In this document: positions 55,318 to 64,000 of the stretch, one piece after another
Layout of the letters: every line of letters starts with the position of its first letter
Position numbering within the stretch: the stretch's first letter is position 1
DNA from: Polystyrenella longa
GTDB lineage: Bacteria; Planctomycetota; Planctomycetia; Planctomycetales; Planctomycetaceae
Assembly (NCBI RefSeq): GCF_007750395.1
Contig: NZ_CP036281.1
Location: forward strand, 1,878,501 to 1,942,500
Direction of reading: 5' to 3'
DNA: 64,000 nt
The notes under the pieces: generated by a model
What the model saw: the letters and a program-made list of their open reading frames with translations, nothing else
The model's database searches: none
Told to the model about the DNA's origin: nothing
Translations under genes and position numbers: made by a program

Positions 55318-56700
55318 GTGAATCTTATTGCCACAAATCCCTTCGATCAGGAGACCGTTGCGGAGTTTCCTTTTGAAACAGAAGTATCTCTGAACGAAAA
55401 ATTGAATCAGGCGCAATTGGCCTTTCAGAAATGGCGTAAGAAAACGCTGACTGAGCGGATCCGAATCGTTGAACAGGGGCTTGAAAAAATCCGTCAGGCG
55501 GAAGAAGAGATTGTTCAGAATGTTACCCGTCAAATGGGGAAACCACTCGGTCAGGCCCGTGGAGAGTTCTTAACGATGTTCGACCGGGCTGCCACGTGTA
55601 TTGAATTGGCTCCAGCGGCGTTAGCGGATGATGTACTTCCCGATAAACCCAACTTCCAACGGCGGATTGTACATGAACCCCTGGGCGTGGTACTGGACAT
55701 CGCGGCCTGGAATTATCCATTGGTCATTCCAATCAATGTGATCGTGCCCGCGCTGTTGGCGGGAAATACAGTGTTGATCAAACACAGTGCGAAAACCCCG
55801 CTCTGCGGAGTCGCTTTTGAGGATGCATTTGGGGCGCTGGAAGTTCCCAATCTGGTAACAAACGTCATCCTGAACCATCAGCAAACGGAAGAGTTAATTG
55901 CCGATGACCGTATCAACCACGTCTCCTTTACTGGCTCGGTCGAAGGGGGGCGGGTCATCTATCGCCATGTGGCTGAACGTTTGATTGATGCTGGTTTGGA
56001 ATTGGGTGGAAACGATGCCGCCTATGTGGCTGCCGATGCCGACCTCGATTTCGCGGTAGCGAATATCGTCGACGGAGCGACCTACAACGCCGGGCAGTCC
56101 TGCTGTGCGGTGGAACGAGTTTACGTACATGAGACGGTATATGACGCCTTTGTCGACAAGGCACTCGAGCTAATGCAGGGATTTCAGTTAGGCGATCCGA
56201 CTGCGGAAGGAACGACGATGGGGCCATTAGCCAGTCGTGCCGCCTTGGAGGAGTTGGAGAAACAGGTTCAAGATGCGGTCGATCGTGGGGCTAAATTGCT
56301 GTGCGGAGGAACTCGGGTTTCCGGGAGCACGGGGAACTTTTTCTCACCAACGTTGTTAAGTGACTGCCCGCAGGATTCCGTGGTGATGCAGGAAGAAAGT
56401 TTTGGCCCCCTTTTACCGGTAACCAAAGTGGCCAGCGATGAGGAAGCACTCACCAAAATGAACGATTCCCGGTTTGGTTTAACGGCATCGGTCTGGAGTG
56501 CTGATGTGGAACGAGTGGAGAAAATGGCTGCCGATCTGCAGGTGGGGACCATCTTTCAGAACCGCTGCGATTATCTCGATCCGGCGTTACCCTGGACAGG
56601 CTGGGGAGAGAGCGGGCTGGGTTCAACGCTATCCCAATATGGTTTTTTTCATCTTACGCAGCGAAAAGCGATACACTTCCGCACAGATTTGGAATCCTAA
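55318..56700 (+). CDS. NAD(P)-dependent aldehyde dehydrogenase
   Basis: 460 residues from a GTG start behind GGAAAAAAG. Aldehyde dehydrogenase signatures are VLDIAAWNYPLVIPINVIVPALLAGNTVLIKHS, FTGSVEGG, catalytic Glu in ELGGNDAAYVAADADLDFA and catalytic Cys in NAGQSCCAVERVYV. The size and order fit the succinate-semialdehyde dehydrogenase-like branch, but the substrate is not certain. It oxidises an aldehyde to the acid in the cytoplasm. A palindromic terminator candidate lies 245 bases downstream. Confidence 0.9.
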   Translation: MNLIATNPFDQETVAEFPFETEVSLNEKLNQAQLAFQKWRKKTLTERIRIVEQGLEKIRQAEEEIVQNVTRQMGKPLGQARGEFLTMFDRAATCIELAPAALADDVLPDKPNFQRRIVHEPLGVVLDIAAWNYPLVIPINVIVPALLAGNTVLIKHSAKTPLCGVAFEDAFGALEVPNLVTNVILNHQQTEELIADDRINHVSFTGSVEGGRVIYRHVAERLIDAGLELGGNDAAYVAADADLDFAVANIVDGATYNAGQSCCAVERVYVHETVYDAFVDKALELMQGFQLGDPTAEGTTMGPLASRAALEELEKQVQDAVDRGAKLLCGGTRVSGSTGNFFSPTLLSDCPQDSVVMQEESFGPLLPVTKVASDEEALTKMNDSRFGLTASVWSADVERVEKMAADLQVGTIFQNRCDYLDPALPWTGWGESGLGSTLSQYGFFHLTQRKAIHFRTDLES

Positions 56701-56944
56701 TCGAGAATAATAAGAGCAAGGCAATTTTTTCTATTGAGGATTGAGATACTTTTTTACGTGGACATTTTATATAAGTCAATTATGATTGAATATTCAAACA
56801 TATCTCCAATGCATATCATCGTCACTTCATCTCAACGTTAACTGATTTTCAGGTCAGTTGCTCTTTTCGAATGAACTCAAAGTTCATTCCTTAAAGTACC
56901 TCATGTTCTATGAATTGAGTAAATTACCTATATCTGTTTCTATC

Positions 56945-56966
56945 TTGACCGTTCGGTCAAATTTTT
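56945..56966 (+). terminator. TTGACC/GGTCAA hairpin with T run
   Basis: TTGACC, a GTTC loop, GGTCAA, then ATTTTT give a compact intrinsic terminator. The same 16 bases form a palindrome (ACCGnnCGGT core) of the type bound by TetR-family repressors, so an operator is an alternative reading. Confidence 0.55.
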
Positions 56967-57128
56967 CTTCCAGTTAGTTGAATATATAAGTAATGTCATT
57001 GAGTGATTGGTGGCAACCTTGTAAATTGCTAGAGCATGGACCCGCGATCCAAAGTTCAATTGTCTAGAGGGGATTAAATCCCAGCAGGAGATTCAATTCG
57101 CAGGACAAATCTGCTCAACTCAATCCAC

Positions 57129-57236
57129 AACGTAAACACACCTCCTCCAGGACCGTTTCTGCCAGGCCCGAAAACCGGATGAAAATCCGTGATTAGACCG
57201 AGTCGGCTGTTTCCGCCTAGAGGAGGTGTATACGTT
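57129..57236 (+). ncRNA. Candidate structured RNA sequestering a ribosome-binding site
   Basis: The left arm at 57129-57147 (AACGTA, then ACACCTCCTC) pairs with the right arm at 57220-57236 (GAGGAGGTGT, then ATACGTT) through about 16 pairs with one small bulge. Inside, CGGAT-GAAA-ATCCG (57176-57189) is a perfect hairpin with a GNRA tetraloop, and CCG/CGG pairs around AGT near 57198-57206. The right arm contains AGGAGG, a near-ideal Shine-Dalgarno sequence, 10 bases before an ATG that opens only nine codons (57237-57266). No match to an RNA family known to me. Function unknown. Confidence 0.5.
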
Positions 57237-57844
57237 ATGTGTCGCGCAACTCTTGTTTATTTTTAGAACGTTTAGGTGTAATTTTTTTCGTGTGGTTGTC
57301 CGGTATTCTGTCTGGGTGAATCAAATTGGAGGAGAGTTCGCTAACTCTCGGCTCCATGTGCACTGGACGCCTTTATTTCCGGTATGTATGCGGAAGAATT
57401 AAAACCAGGTTCGTATCTATCCGTAGCGTTGTTTAAAACTTTCAGTGAATCGTGCAGGCAAAAGGGGGGGAGGCTCACGAGAAAAGTGCAATGGTGGGGT
57501 AACGCGTAGTCAATAATTCCTATCGCGAGTTGAGGCACTCAATGAGGGTGGGGACAGTGTCATAAAGTTGCTAAAATATAGCCTCTGTTTTTTGCGACAA
57601 AAAAACAATAGCGATCTTGGGGTAAAATTACATTTTGCTGTCAAAAAAAAGTTCAATCTGTGTCGTGAACCGTGAGGCTAATTGGGTAAGTTTCCTCTCT
57701 AATTGAATTTGACGAGAAACTTATCTTGAGAATAAACCCGTGACGGCAGATAGGCGAGACGAGTTACCAGCTTTACGCCTGCAATTCGGAGATGCTCAGC
57801 TTGCTCCGATCTTGGTGAAAAATCTTCATTTGTGACAAGACGGC

Positions 57845-57873
57845 TTGACGTACTCCAGACGATTGTTTACTGT
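57845..57873 (+). promoter_or_regulatory. Promoter of the GntR-ABC operon
   Basis: TTGACG (57845-57850), a 17-base spacer and TACTGT (57868-57873), 33 bases before the GntR start codon. The -10 lies within the left half of the operator palindrome. Confidence 0.6.
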
Positions 57874-57896
57874 ACTATTACGCGTGGTACAGTAAA
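57866..57896. promoter_or_regulatory. Perfect 10-bp inverted repeat, GntR operator
   Basis: TTTACTGTAC (57866-57875) and GTACAGTAAA (57887-57896) are exact inverted repeats around an 11-base centre. It covers the -10 and the start region, so binding would block transcription. YtrA-type GntR repressors bind such sites at their own operons; autoregulation is inferred from position. Confidence 0.75.
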
Positions 57897-57905
57897 GGGT
57901 CGCTT

Positions 57906-58295
57906 ATGCAAATTCAAATCACAACCGGAAGCAATGTGCCGATCTATAAACAGATCGTGGAGCAGGTGCGGCAGGCCGTGGCCAGTGGGGACCTCAAAGA
58001 AGGGGACCCGCTACCAAGTGTGCGGGCACTCGCGAATAAACTGGTGATCAATCACAACACGGTTGCCAAGGCATACGCGCACATCGTGCAGGAAGGGATT
58101 GCCGTTGCCCAACCGGGCAGGGGACTCTTCGCTTCCGCCGTACGCAATATCTACTCCGACAGCGAACGCCAGCGCCGCTTGCAGGAGGCGTTCGATCGCT
58201 TCGTCTCCGATGTCCTTTCGCTAGGCTACACGAAGGACGAACTCTCTCAGTTCCTGCACGATAAAATTGCCGATTCCGTGCTCATCAAGGAATAA
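57906..58295 (+). CDS. GntR-family transcriptional regulator, YtrA type
   Basis: 129 residues; AAGGG lies 7 bases before the ATG. Residues about 10-78 form the winged helix (VPIYKQIVEQVRQAVASGDLKEGDPLPSVRALANKLVINHNTVAKAYAHIVQEG). The short C-terminus (50 residues) is the small dimerisation region of the YtrA subfamily, which lacks a large ligand domain. It is the first gene of an operon with an ABC ATPase (4 bases away) and permease. It probably represses this operon and responds to cell-envelope stress or an antimicrobial; the signal is unknown. Confidence 0.92.
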   Translation: MQIQITTGSNVPIYKQIVEQVRQAVASGDLKEGDPLPSVRALANKLVINHNTVAKAYAHIVQEGIAVAQPGRGLFASAVRNIYSDSERQRRLQEAFDRFVSDVLSLGYTKDELSQFLHDKIADSVLIKE

Positions 58296-58299
58296 ATCG

Positions 58300-59229
58300 A
58301 TGACTGAATATGTCCTGCAGACAGATCGATTGACTCGCTATTTCGGTTCGAAGTGCGCTGTCAATGAACTGTCTTTAAGTGTCCCGCGGGGAGGTGTCTT
58401 TGCCCTCCTGGGAAGGAATGGGGCCGGGAAGACCACTGCCATTCGGATGTTGATGGGGTTCCTGCAACCGACACGGGGTACAGCCACCATTCTGGGGACG
58501 GACTGCAGCAATCTGACGCCGGCAATCCGGGGGAGGATAGCCTATGTCGCGGAAGGACATTTCCTCTACAAGTGGATGACGATTGCCCAACTGGAGCAAT
58601 TTCAGAAAAATGCGGCGCTCCGCTGGAATCAAAAGTTGTTCCGGGCCGTGCTCGATCACTTCGCTCTCGATGAAAAAATGAAAGCGGGAGCACTCTCGCG
58701 GGGACAGCGGGCCGGGGTTTGTCTGGCCTTGGCATTGGCACCAGAGCCCGAGCTGATCATCCTTGATGATCCCACCATCGGCCTCGATCCCGTCGCCCGG
58801 CGGGCCCTCGTGGAGGCGATGTTGATGGTGACCCAGAACCGCGACCGCACGATCCTGTTCAGTTCTCATCAATTGGATGACGTCGAGCGAGTGGCCGACT
58901 GGATCGCCATCATGCTGGAAGGTGATCTTCGTGTTTGTTGTACTCCCGACGAATTCCGCGATCGGCTTAGTCGTTGGGTCCTCAAGTTCGATGATGGTGG
59001 CCCGCCTTCGCTCGAAGAGATTCCCGAACTCGTCCATGAAATGCGGTTTCCCAACGAACTGCATCTGACGCTGGCCAACGCCAGTCCGGAAACCATCTCC
59101 AAGCTACAAACCTTAGCCACACGCAGTTGTGAACAACTGCCGCTCAATCTGGAAAACGGCGTGATTGACTACCTGAGTGACAAGTCTCGCGGTGGTTCTC
59201 TCTTACACACAATGGGAGGTCTGGTATGA
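58300..59229 (+). CDS. ABC transporter ATP-binding protein
   Basis: 309 residues, starting 4 bases after the regulator. Walker A is GRNGAGKTTAIRML, the signature LSRGQRAG (variant of LSGGQ), and the H-loop SSHQLDDVE. Walker B reads LIILDDPTIGLDP, with Asp where most ATPases have the catalytic Glu. That change may slow hydrolysis, or Asp may substitute. The C-terminal 90 residues are a typical ABC-2 accessory domain. It overlaps the permease by four bases (ATGA), indicating translational coupling. Likely an exporter or envelope-related transporter. Confidence 0.93.
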   Translation: MTEYVLQTDRLTRYFGSKCAVNELSLSVPRGGVFALLGRNGAGKTTAIRMLMGFLQPTRGTATILGTDCSNLTPAIRGRIAYVAEGHFLYKWMTIAQLEQFQKNAALRWNQKLFRAVLDHFALDEKMKAGALSRGQRAGVCLALALAPEPELIILDDPTIGLDPVARRALVEAMLMVTQNRDRTILFSSHQLDDVERVADWIAIMLEGDLRVCCTPDEFRDRLSRWVLKFDDGGPPSLEEIPELVHEMRFPNELHLTLANASPETISKLQTLATRSCEQLPLNLENGVIDYLSDKSRGGSLLHTMGGLV

Positions 59230-61562
59230 ATCGATTGATCTGGAAAGAGTTACGAGAGAACTGGAAATGGGGCGTGGTTCTGTTGGGACTGCAGTATTTG
59301 TTGTTCTGGTATTTTACTGAATCGGACAAAGGGAGTTTCTATTTCGAAGATGTTGATTTCCTGAGTTTTGTCCTCATTCTGGCTTCGCTGACTGGATTTG
59401 CGTTTGGTTTAATTCAGACGTATTCCGAGTCTGCTCAGGATCGATGGGCTTTTCTCGTCCATCGATCTGTGACGCCCGTGCAGATTGCGAATTCCAAACT
59501 AATCGTGGGGGCTACGATTCAGGCGTTGTGTTGGCTGGTGCTGATCGTAAGTAAGGCGGTCTACCTATCGTTCAATCATTATTTCAACCATCCCTTCTAT
59601 TGGTTTACGATCATTCCCACATTGTTGGCTTCGCTTGCATTTCTGCCAGCCTATGCCATGGGGCTGTTAGTCCTGATTTGGAAGCCACGCCGGTACCTGG
59701 TCAAGCCGTTGAGTTTCGGGTTCGTGCTGTTGCTCTGGTTTGCGATGATGACGGGAACCCAAGACAGTGGTTGGGTTGGATTATGGGGTTTAGTGGTTGT
59801 GCTCGCCCTATTTACTCCACTGGCGGTGGCCGCGCTCTATTCCGCTTATCGCCAGTTTGGTGAACTGCACCAGAGTGCCCTCTCTTCAAGGCTCTTTCTC
59901 CATGGCGGCATTGTGGTGTCGCTCTTCCTCTTGTTCATTCTTGGCTTGCAGATGGTAGGGCCTTTCTTTGCTGGTAAACATGTGGCGCAGCGTCATCAAT
60001 CAGAGATCTGGTTTGGAGAATCGGGAGAACTGTACAAACACCGCTATCAGGCTTCAGGATACGATGTAAAAATTCCTCATGAACTGTATTGTTTCGACGA
60101 TCTGTCAAACCCCATTGCCACAAAGAAGTTTTCGCAAAATTCTTTGCCGCAGCATATAAAACAGTCGCTGGCGGAAAAGTTAAATGAGAATCTGGTTCCT
60201 GCTTTCGCTCATGGCAGTTTGCAAACGGCGTATACTCCGATGGTAAGTTACTCAGCGGTAAATATAGAGAGCCTTCCACTCGCAAGAGAAACGCTCGCAC
60301 CTTTTCCTGTTAATCAATCGTGGCCGCATAGCACTTCCCAAGGGCAATTGATCGTCTGGTTTTCGAAGGTTGCTGGCCTAATTTATGCTTATGAAAAACC
60401 GGTCGTTCCCGGTTTTCCAGACGATAAGAAATACTTTCAAACTGCCGTTGTTGGCCGTAATGGGTTCTTTCCTACAGAGACGCCCGAAGTGCAGTCATTC
60501 GGAGAATTCGTGCAGGTTTCTCAATCGATGGACTATCGGAATTACAAAACCGCTGAAGGAGTGTTCGTACCGCAGCGAATCACCAATGACGTTTATCTGC
60601 TCGTCACTGCGGAGGCCATTTATACAATCAATTCCCGGGATCGGGAGGTCAATCAGATCTACACTTCGTCCGAGCAATTCGGGTCGATAAAAGAGTTGAG
60701 CTTACAGATCGTCGATAATGAACCACTCATGTTAATCGAGCATGAAAAAATGTTTCGCCTGTTCAGCACAGAGAAGGTCGAATCAGCAAGTCAGAAATTT
60801 GAGGACGATCAGCCAGCATACATTTCCTACATTCATATGCCAGATAAAGTCGTTCAGGAGTTTATGAAGCCGAAGTCGCTTTTGTCGGAAGAAGTCCTCA
60901 ATGTTGCCTATCTCTCGAGCACGAATCGATTGATCTTTGCTACACAGGAGAATGTTTCTTCCATGGGGGCTGAGCCTGACGCGTTTTCCGTTTTCGAACT
61001 CCAGGAAAATGGCGAACGCTTGAAGGTCCGGCAGTTTTCAAACGAGTTGATGAATCCTCCGTCGGCATCGAATGATCCGACTGGATACGTCATGGTGTTT
61101 ATGCTTCCGGTCGTAGTGGTAGGTCTATTTGTGTCTCAAATCACGCTGATTGATTTGCTTTCAGGCGTGGAAACAGGAGTTTTGGTCTCGCTGTTCAAGT
61201 ATGAGCCGTTGAATATTTTGATGATGGTCTTCGCGCCCATCATGGGGGCGTTCATAGCGACCCTGCTTGGGCGCTGGTATTGCAAGAGACAGCAATTTTC
61301 TCCTGCTTTGACTCGTTTTATCTGGTGGACTACGGTGCTACTTGGTCCATTAGGCCTGGTTGCAGTTTGGTTGATTGAAACGCCGCCGCATCGGATCGCC
61401 TGCGGAAACTGCGGTAAACTATCAACGACAGAAGAACTTCAATGTCGGCATTGTGGAAAGCCAACTCGATCAAGGAAGGGGAAACTTACCGATATCATCT
61501 CCCCGGAGCTGAAATTTCAAAAATTATCCGGCGAAAAAGTTTCGGAACCGCAACCTGTTTGA
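59226..61562 (+). CDS. ABC transporter permease with large external domain and C-terminal zinc ribbon
   Basis: 778 residues. Six hydrophobic segments in the first 245 residues form an ABC-2-type membrane unit. A soluble domain of about 370 residues (about 250-620) faces outside the cytoplasm, rich in Tyr, Glu and Ser, with propeller-like repeats. Further membrane segments lie at about 620-715. The last 60 residues contain CGNCGKLSTTEELQCRHCG, a four-Cys zinc ribbon. This combination is unusual: such ribbons are known in soluble proteins and a few membrane proteins. Transported substrate unknown. The start overlaps the ATPase stop. Confidence 0.8.
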   Translation: MNRLIWKELRENWKWGVVLLGLQYLLFWYFTESDKGSFYFEDVDFLSFVLILASLTGFAFGLIQTYSESAQDRWAFLVHRSVTPVQIANSKLIVGATIQALCWLVLIVSKAVYLSFNHYFNHPFYWFTIIPTLLASLAFLPAYAMGLLVLIWKPRRYLVKPLSFGFVLLLWFAMMTGTQDSGWVGLWGLVVVLALFTPLAVAALYSAYRQFGELHQSALSSRLFLHGGIVVSLFLLFILGLQMVGPFFAGKHVAQRHQSEIWFGESGELYKHRYQASGYDVKIPHELYCFDDLSNPIATKKFSQNSLPQHIKQSLAEKLNENLVPAFAHGSLQTAYTPMVSYSAVNIESLPLARETLAPFPVNQSWPHSTSQGQLIVWFSKVAGLIYAYEKPVVPGFPDDKKYFQTAVVGRNGFFPTETPEVQSFGEFVQVSQSMDYRNYKTAEGVFVPQRITNDVYLLVTAEAIYTINSRDREVNQIYTSSEQFGSIKELSLQIVDNEPLMLIEHEKMFRLFSTEKVESASQKFEDDQPAYISYIHMPDKVVQEFMKPKSLLSEEVLNVAYLSSTNRLIFATQENVSSMGAEPDAFSVFELQENGERLKVRQFSNELMNPPSASNDPTGYVMVFMLPVVVVGLFVSQITLIDLLSGVETGVLVSLFKYEPLNILMMVFAPIMGAFIATLLGRWYCKRQQFSPALTRFIWWTTVLLGPLGLVAVWLIETPPHRIACGNCGKLSTTEELQCRHCGKPTRSRKGKLTDIISPELKFQKLSGEKVSEPQPV

Positions 61563-61711
61563 TGGCGGAGGATTCGGTGCCAGTTGAATACCTGCATTTC
61601 GGCAAAATTTGCCGATCAGGATGGAAACTCCGCTTTTCGGGATTAGGGAAAGACGATAAAAAAACGATCAGAACTATCATTCTTGCGCTGCAGCCATGGA
61701 AGGCGATTGAC

Positions 61712-62353
61712 ATGAACATCAAAAAACTCATTGTGTACAGTCTCTTCCCGTGCGTGGCGGCCTTTTCAGGCTGTGCGTCGACGGGGAACTATCATACCAG
61801 CCGGGGAGCGGCACTAGGTACTGGTCTAGGGGCTGCTACGGGGGCGATCATTGGTCATCAGTCGGGCAATGCCGGAGCAGGGGCCCTGATAGGCGCTGCA
61901 GCGGGTGCCGTCGGTGGCGGTCTAGTAGGTAAAGTACGCGACACGGAAGATCAACGCGATGCGGCGGTCGCTCAAGCTGCCTATCTGGAGCATCAGCAGA
62001 ACGCTCTCTCTAATAGCGACGTTGTCATGATGTCGCAAAATCAAATTGGCGATCAAGTCATTATCTCTTCCATACAGAGCAGGGGGGGGCGATTTGACCT
62101 TTCCCCACAAGGGTTGATCACACTGAAACAGAGTGGCGTTTCGGATAGCGTTCTCCAGTACATGCAGACGAATGGACAGAACGCAGCAGGTGTACCAACG
62201 ATCGTCCAGGCAGGGCCTCGGGTGGTGTCACCCGCTCCTGTCGTGATTGTGGAACCTGCGCCCGTAATGCCCTCACCCCACGTAGGGCTCGTTTTTGACT
62301 TCCATCGTCATGGTCCAAGGCACAGATATCGCCATCACCGCTGGCATCATTAA
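61712..62353 (+). CDS. Glycine-zipper lipoprotein
   Basis: 213 residues from the ATG with GGAAGG 8 bases upstream; in-frame codons further upstream overlap the permease gene and are rejected. The lipobox FSGC follows a hydrophobic leader (LIVYSLFPCVAAFSGC). The glycine-zipper GAALGTGLGAATGAIIGHQSGNAGAGALIGAAAGAVGG (residues about 30-70) is a two-pass membrane-inserting motif typical of OmpA-associated and YMGG-like proteins. A Gln-rich helix, an SHOCT-like QIGDQVIISSIQSRGGRFDLSPQGLITLKQSGVSDSVLQYM segment and a Pro/His-rich tail ending HRHHRWHH follow. It likely sits in the outer membrane. Confidence 0.85.
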   Translation: MNIKKLIVYSLFPCVAAFSGCASTGNYHTSRGAALGTGLGAATGAIIGHQSGNAGAGALIGAAAGAVGGGLVGKVRDTEDQRDAAVAQAAYLEHQQNALSNSDVVMMSQNQIGDQVIISSIQSRGGRFDLSPQGLITLKQSGVSDSVLQYMQTNGQNAAGVPTIVQAGPRVVSPAPVVIVEPAPVMPSPHVGLVFDFHRHGPRHRYRHHRWHH

Positions 62354-62586
62354 GTGTTGGTCTAGAATTGGGCGATAACGAAATAGTAAAAAAACGGCCC
62401 AACCGAATAATCTGGGGAACCTGTAAAGCATGACAGGTGTCTATTTGAAATAGGTGATTTAATACAAGTCAGGGCGGGCATTGGAAAAAACCAATTTTCT
62501 ATGAAAGAAATTTGGCTCGATGACTGGACAGATTCGGCCTCAGTCGGCAGAATGTGCCCCGCCCAATAATGACTTTGGGTTTCTCA

Positions 62587-62660
<74 letters not shown>

Positions 62661-62772
62661 ATTTATCTTCTAGTGGTTATGCAAGGGTTTCCTTGTTCCA
62701 CTTGAGTCGTGCTATCCTCTGACGGCACAATCTGTTGCGAGCGTTTTGTTGCAACAGGCCATTAAGAAACAG

Positions 62773-62845
<73 letters not shown>

Positions 62846-63681
62846 ATACGACTCAGTTCCTGTAGGAGGGATAAAACCTTCGGGTTTGTTTTCTTCAGAA
62901 AGTCGACAGGAAACCTTCCACACCGTTGACGATCGAGTCTGGTGTGGGTACTATTCCTCTCCCGCTGATTTTTGAAACGCCTGCTTCAGGCGGCTCAAGT
63001 CTAACGCGGGAAAGAGTTTACGGTGAAATCGTTCAAGTGTGAGTCGGCTGCTTGCCGAAGACTTGAACTGAACATTAACCGTCGCTATAAGTGAGTTGAA
63101 GCGAGGTTGCTGCAGAATCGGGTTTCTTCCCGTTTCAGGAAAACGAGTCCTTTGGGGTTCGCTTTGCCGACTTTGGTCGCAGCAGGTTGGCTTCAGCTCA
63201 TGCTGAATCCGGTGGTTTTGGTAGTGGCAACACTATTGGGGCCTCGGTTTTGATCTTTGACAATTAGGTAGTAATCTGAGTGGCATCTTTATATTTAAAG
63301 ATACAATTTTATCAGATTGAAACGCGTTGCGAATGATTGATTCGTCTCTTCGGGGAAGGGTTGAAAGTTCAAGATTAGTTTCAAGAGTGATAAGAGCGTT
63401 ATTTGCCGGCTCGATCGTCAGGGCAACCTGATAAGAAAGTCGGTGAATTGCTTGTGTATGTAATGTCTAGGTTTAAGCGAAAAGTATTACGCTGATGTCT
63501 GGTCGGTTGGCTTCGGTCAAGCGGTTGGTCTCAGCAAAAAAGAGTTATCGTTAAAACAGGTTGTTTGTCACATTGATTTGGATTGGCATTGTTTTGAGCC
63601 TTCTGTTCTGTGTTCTTGTTAGATCACCTCTAGCAAGGGTACTGGTTTTCGGTTCGAGGTTGCCAAGTTAAAAATCACTGT
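62846..63681 (+). other. Long tRNA-Ala to 23S rRNA spacer
   Basis: 836 bases of transcribed spacer without a gene. It has a short AAACC-TTCG-GGTTT hairpin with T run at 62873-62893, a boxA-like sequence at 63251-63265, and many inverted repeats near the 23S end that may form processing stems. There is no 5S or 16S sequence. Confidence 0.6.
63251..63265 (+). promoter_or_regulatory. boxA-like antitermination site
   Basis: TGATCTTTGACAATT resembles the rRNA boxA consensus TGCTCTTTAACAA found in leader and spacer regions. NusB/S10-dependent antitermination needs such a site before 23S. Confidence 0.55.
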
Positions 63682-64000
63682 GGTCAAGCTACTAAGGGCA
63701 TGTGGGGGATGTCTTGGCGCCAGAAGGCGATGAAGGACGTGGAAGGCTGCGATAAGCCTGGGGTAGCTGTCAAACGAGCATTGATCCCGGGATTTCCGAA
63801 TTATCATATACTGAATACATAGGTATATGAGGCTAACGCGGAGAACTGAAACATCTAAGTATCCGTAGGAACAGAAAGAAAACTCGACTTCCTGAGTAGC
63901 GGCGAGCGAAAAGGAATCAGCCTAAACCATCCGATTTATCGGGTGGGGTCGTGGGGTTTACCATTGTGGAGTTATCAAGTAATCAGCTAGAAGAATTCGA
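63682..64000 (+). rRNA. 23S ribosomal RNA, 5' part (continues past the edge)
   Basis: GGTCAAGCTACTAAGGGC and then GATGAAGGACGTGG and GCGATAAGCC are the conserved start of 23S rRNA. The sequence runs to the right edge without interruption. Only the first 319 bases are visible. It is preceded by tRNA-Ile and tRNA-Ala but no 16S gene within the window. Confidence 0.97.

Larger units (their letters stand above)
56701..57905. other. 1.2-kb non-coding region rich in hairpins
   Basis: No credible protein gene. It contains hairpins at 56840-56859 (AACTGA/TCAGTT), 56869-56889 (9-bp perfect stem), a terminator or operator palindrome at 56945-56966, a 16-bp stem enclosing about 70 bases at 57129-57236, a hairpin at 57328-57354, and the GntR promoter/operator at its end. 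This is the most structure-dense non-coding stretch in the window. Confidence 0.6.

Noticed and set aside
62873..62893. AAACC-TTCG-GGTTT and T run after tRNA-Ala as a terminator
   Set aside because: The stem is only five pairs and it lies inside the tRNA-23S transcript; termination there would cut off 23S. Kept only as a note in the spacer.
63621..63630. AGATCACCTC near the 23S start, like the 16S 3' end
   Set aside because: Only about nine bases match, the following bases differ and there is no 16S sequence before it.

Overview
The window reads as a chromosomal segment of a planctomycete. The grounds are lineage-typical families (two DUF1501 proteins, a planctomycete-cytochrome/DUF1549/LamG/DUF1553 protein, a sulfatase, PQQ-type beta-propellers, a secreted PHP metallohydrolase pair), a FliM flagellar switch gene, and a tRNA-Ile/tRNA-Ala/23S rRNA block with no 16S gene in front of it. 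Unlinked 16S and 23S genes are known from planctomycetes. The genus cannot be fixed from this sequence.

Layout. 1-2154: end of a membrane protein and a membrane-anchored Ser/Thr kinase (minus strand). 2859-6367: DAHP synthase, a sugar-nucleotide epimerase and a sulfatase (plus), meeting a convergent acyltransferase-like membrane protein. 8251-14310: a secreted Lon-type Ser-Lys protease, a methyltransferase, a beta-propeller, a zinc-ribbon protein and a small lipoprotein. 14467-18880: translation genes pheS, rplT, rpmI and infC (minus), split by a plus-strand secreted hydrolase. infC appears to start at AUC. 19384-24585: fliM, proA and an FHA-GAF-sigma54 activator. 25480-32453: a small acidic protein, a second beta-propeller, greA and a three-gene carbohydrate cluster (oxidoreductase, TIM-barrel isomerase, cupin/phosphomannose-isomerase-like). 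32796-40699: PHP metallohydrolase, argC, argJ and putA. 40748-51701: predicted secreted catabolic and surface proteins, including the DUF1501/DUF1549-DUF1553 set. 51980-56700: DUF2339 membrane protein, a small membrane protein and an aldehyde dehydrogenase. 57906-62353: a GntR/YtrA-type regulator, ABC ATPase, permease operon and a glycine-zipper lipoprotein. 62587-64000: tRNA-Ile, tRNA-Ala and the 5' end of 23S rRNA.

How genes work together. argC and argJ give two arginine-biosynthesis steps; proA and putA are the anabolic and catabolic proline routes. The sulfatase, HGSNAT-like protein, oxidoreductase/isomerase cluster and the 40.7-51.7 kb block fit use of complex, possibly sulfated, polysaccharides. 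The GntR operon carries a perfect palindrome over its own promoter, so it is probably autoregulated.

The least expected content is non-coding. A family of five short dispersed stem-loop elements (about 68-83 bp) shares a closing stem CCTGAAAC/GTTTCAGG and a variable apical hairpin, all in one orientation. A separate structured region near 57.2 kb has a 16-bp stem that sequesters a strong Shine-Dalgarno sequence. An attenuator-like hairpin pair precedes the acidic-protein gene, and an intrinsic terminator plus palindrome lies in front of argC.
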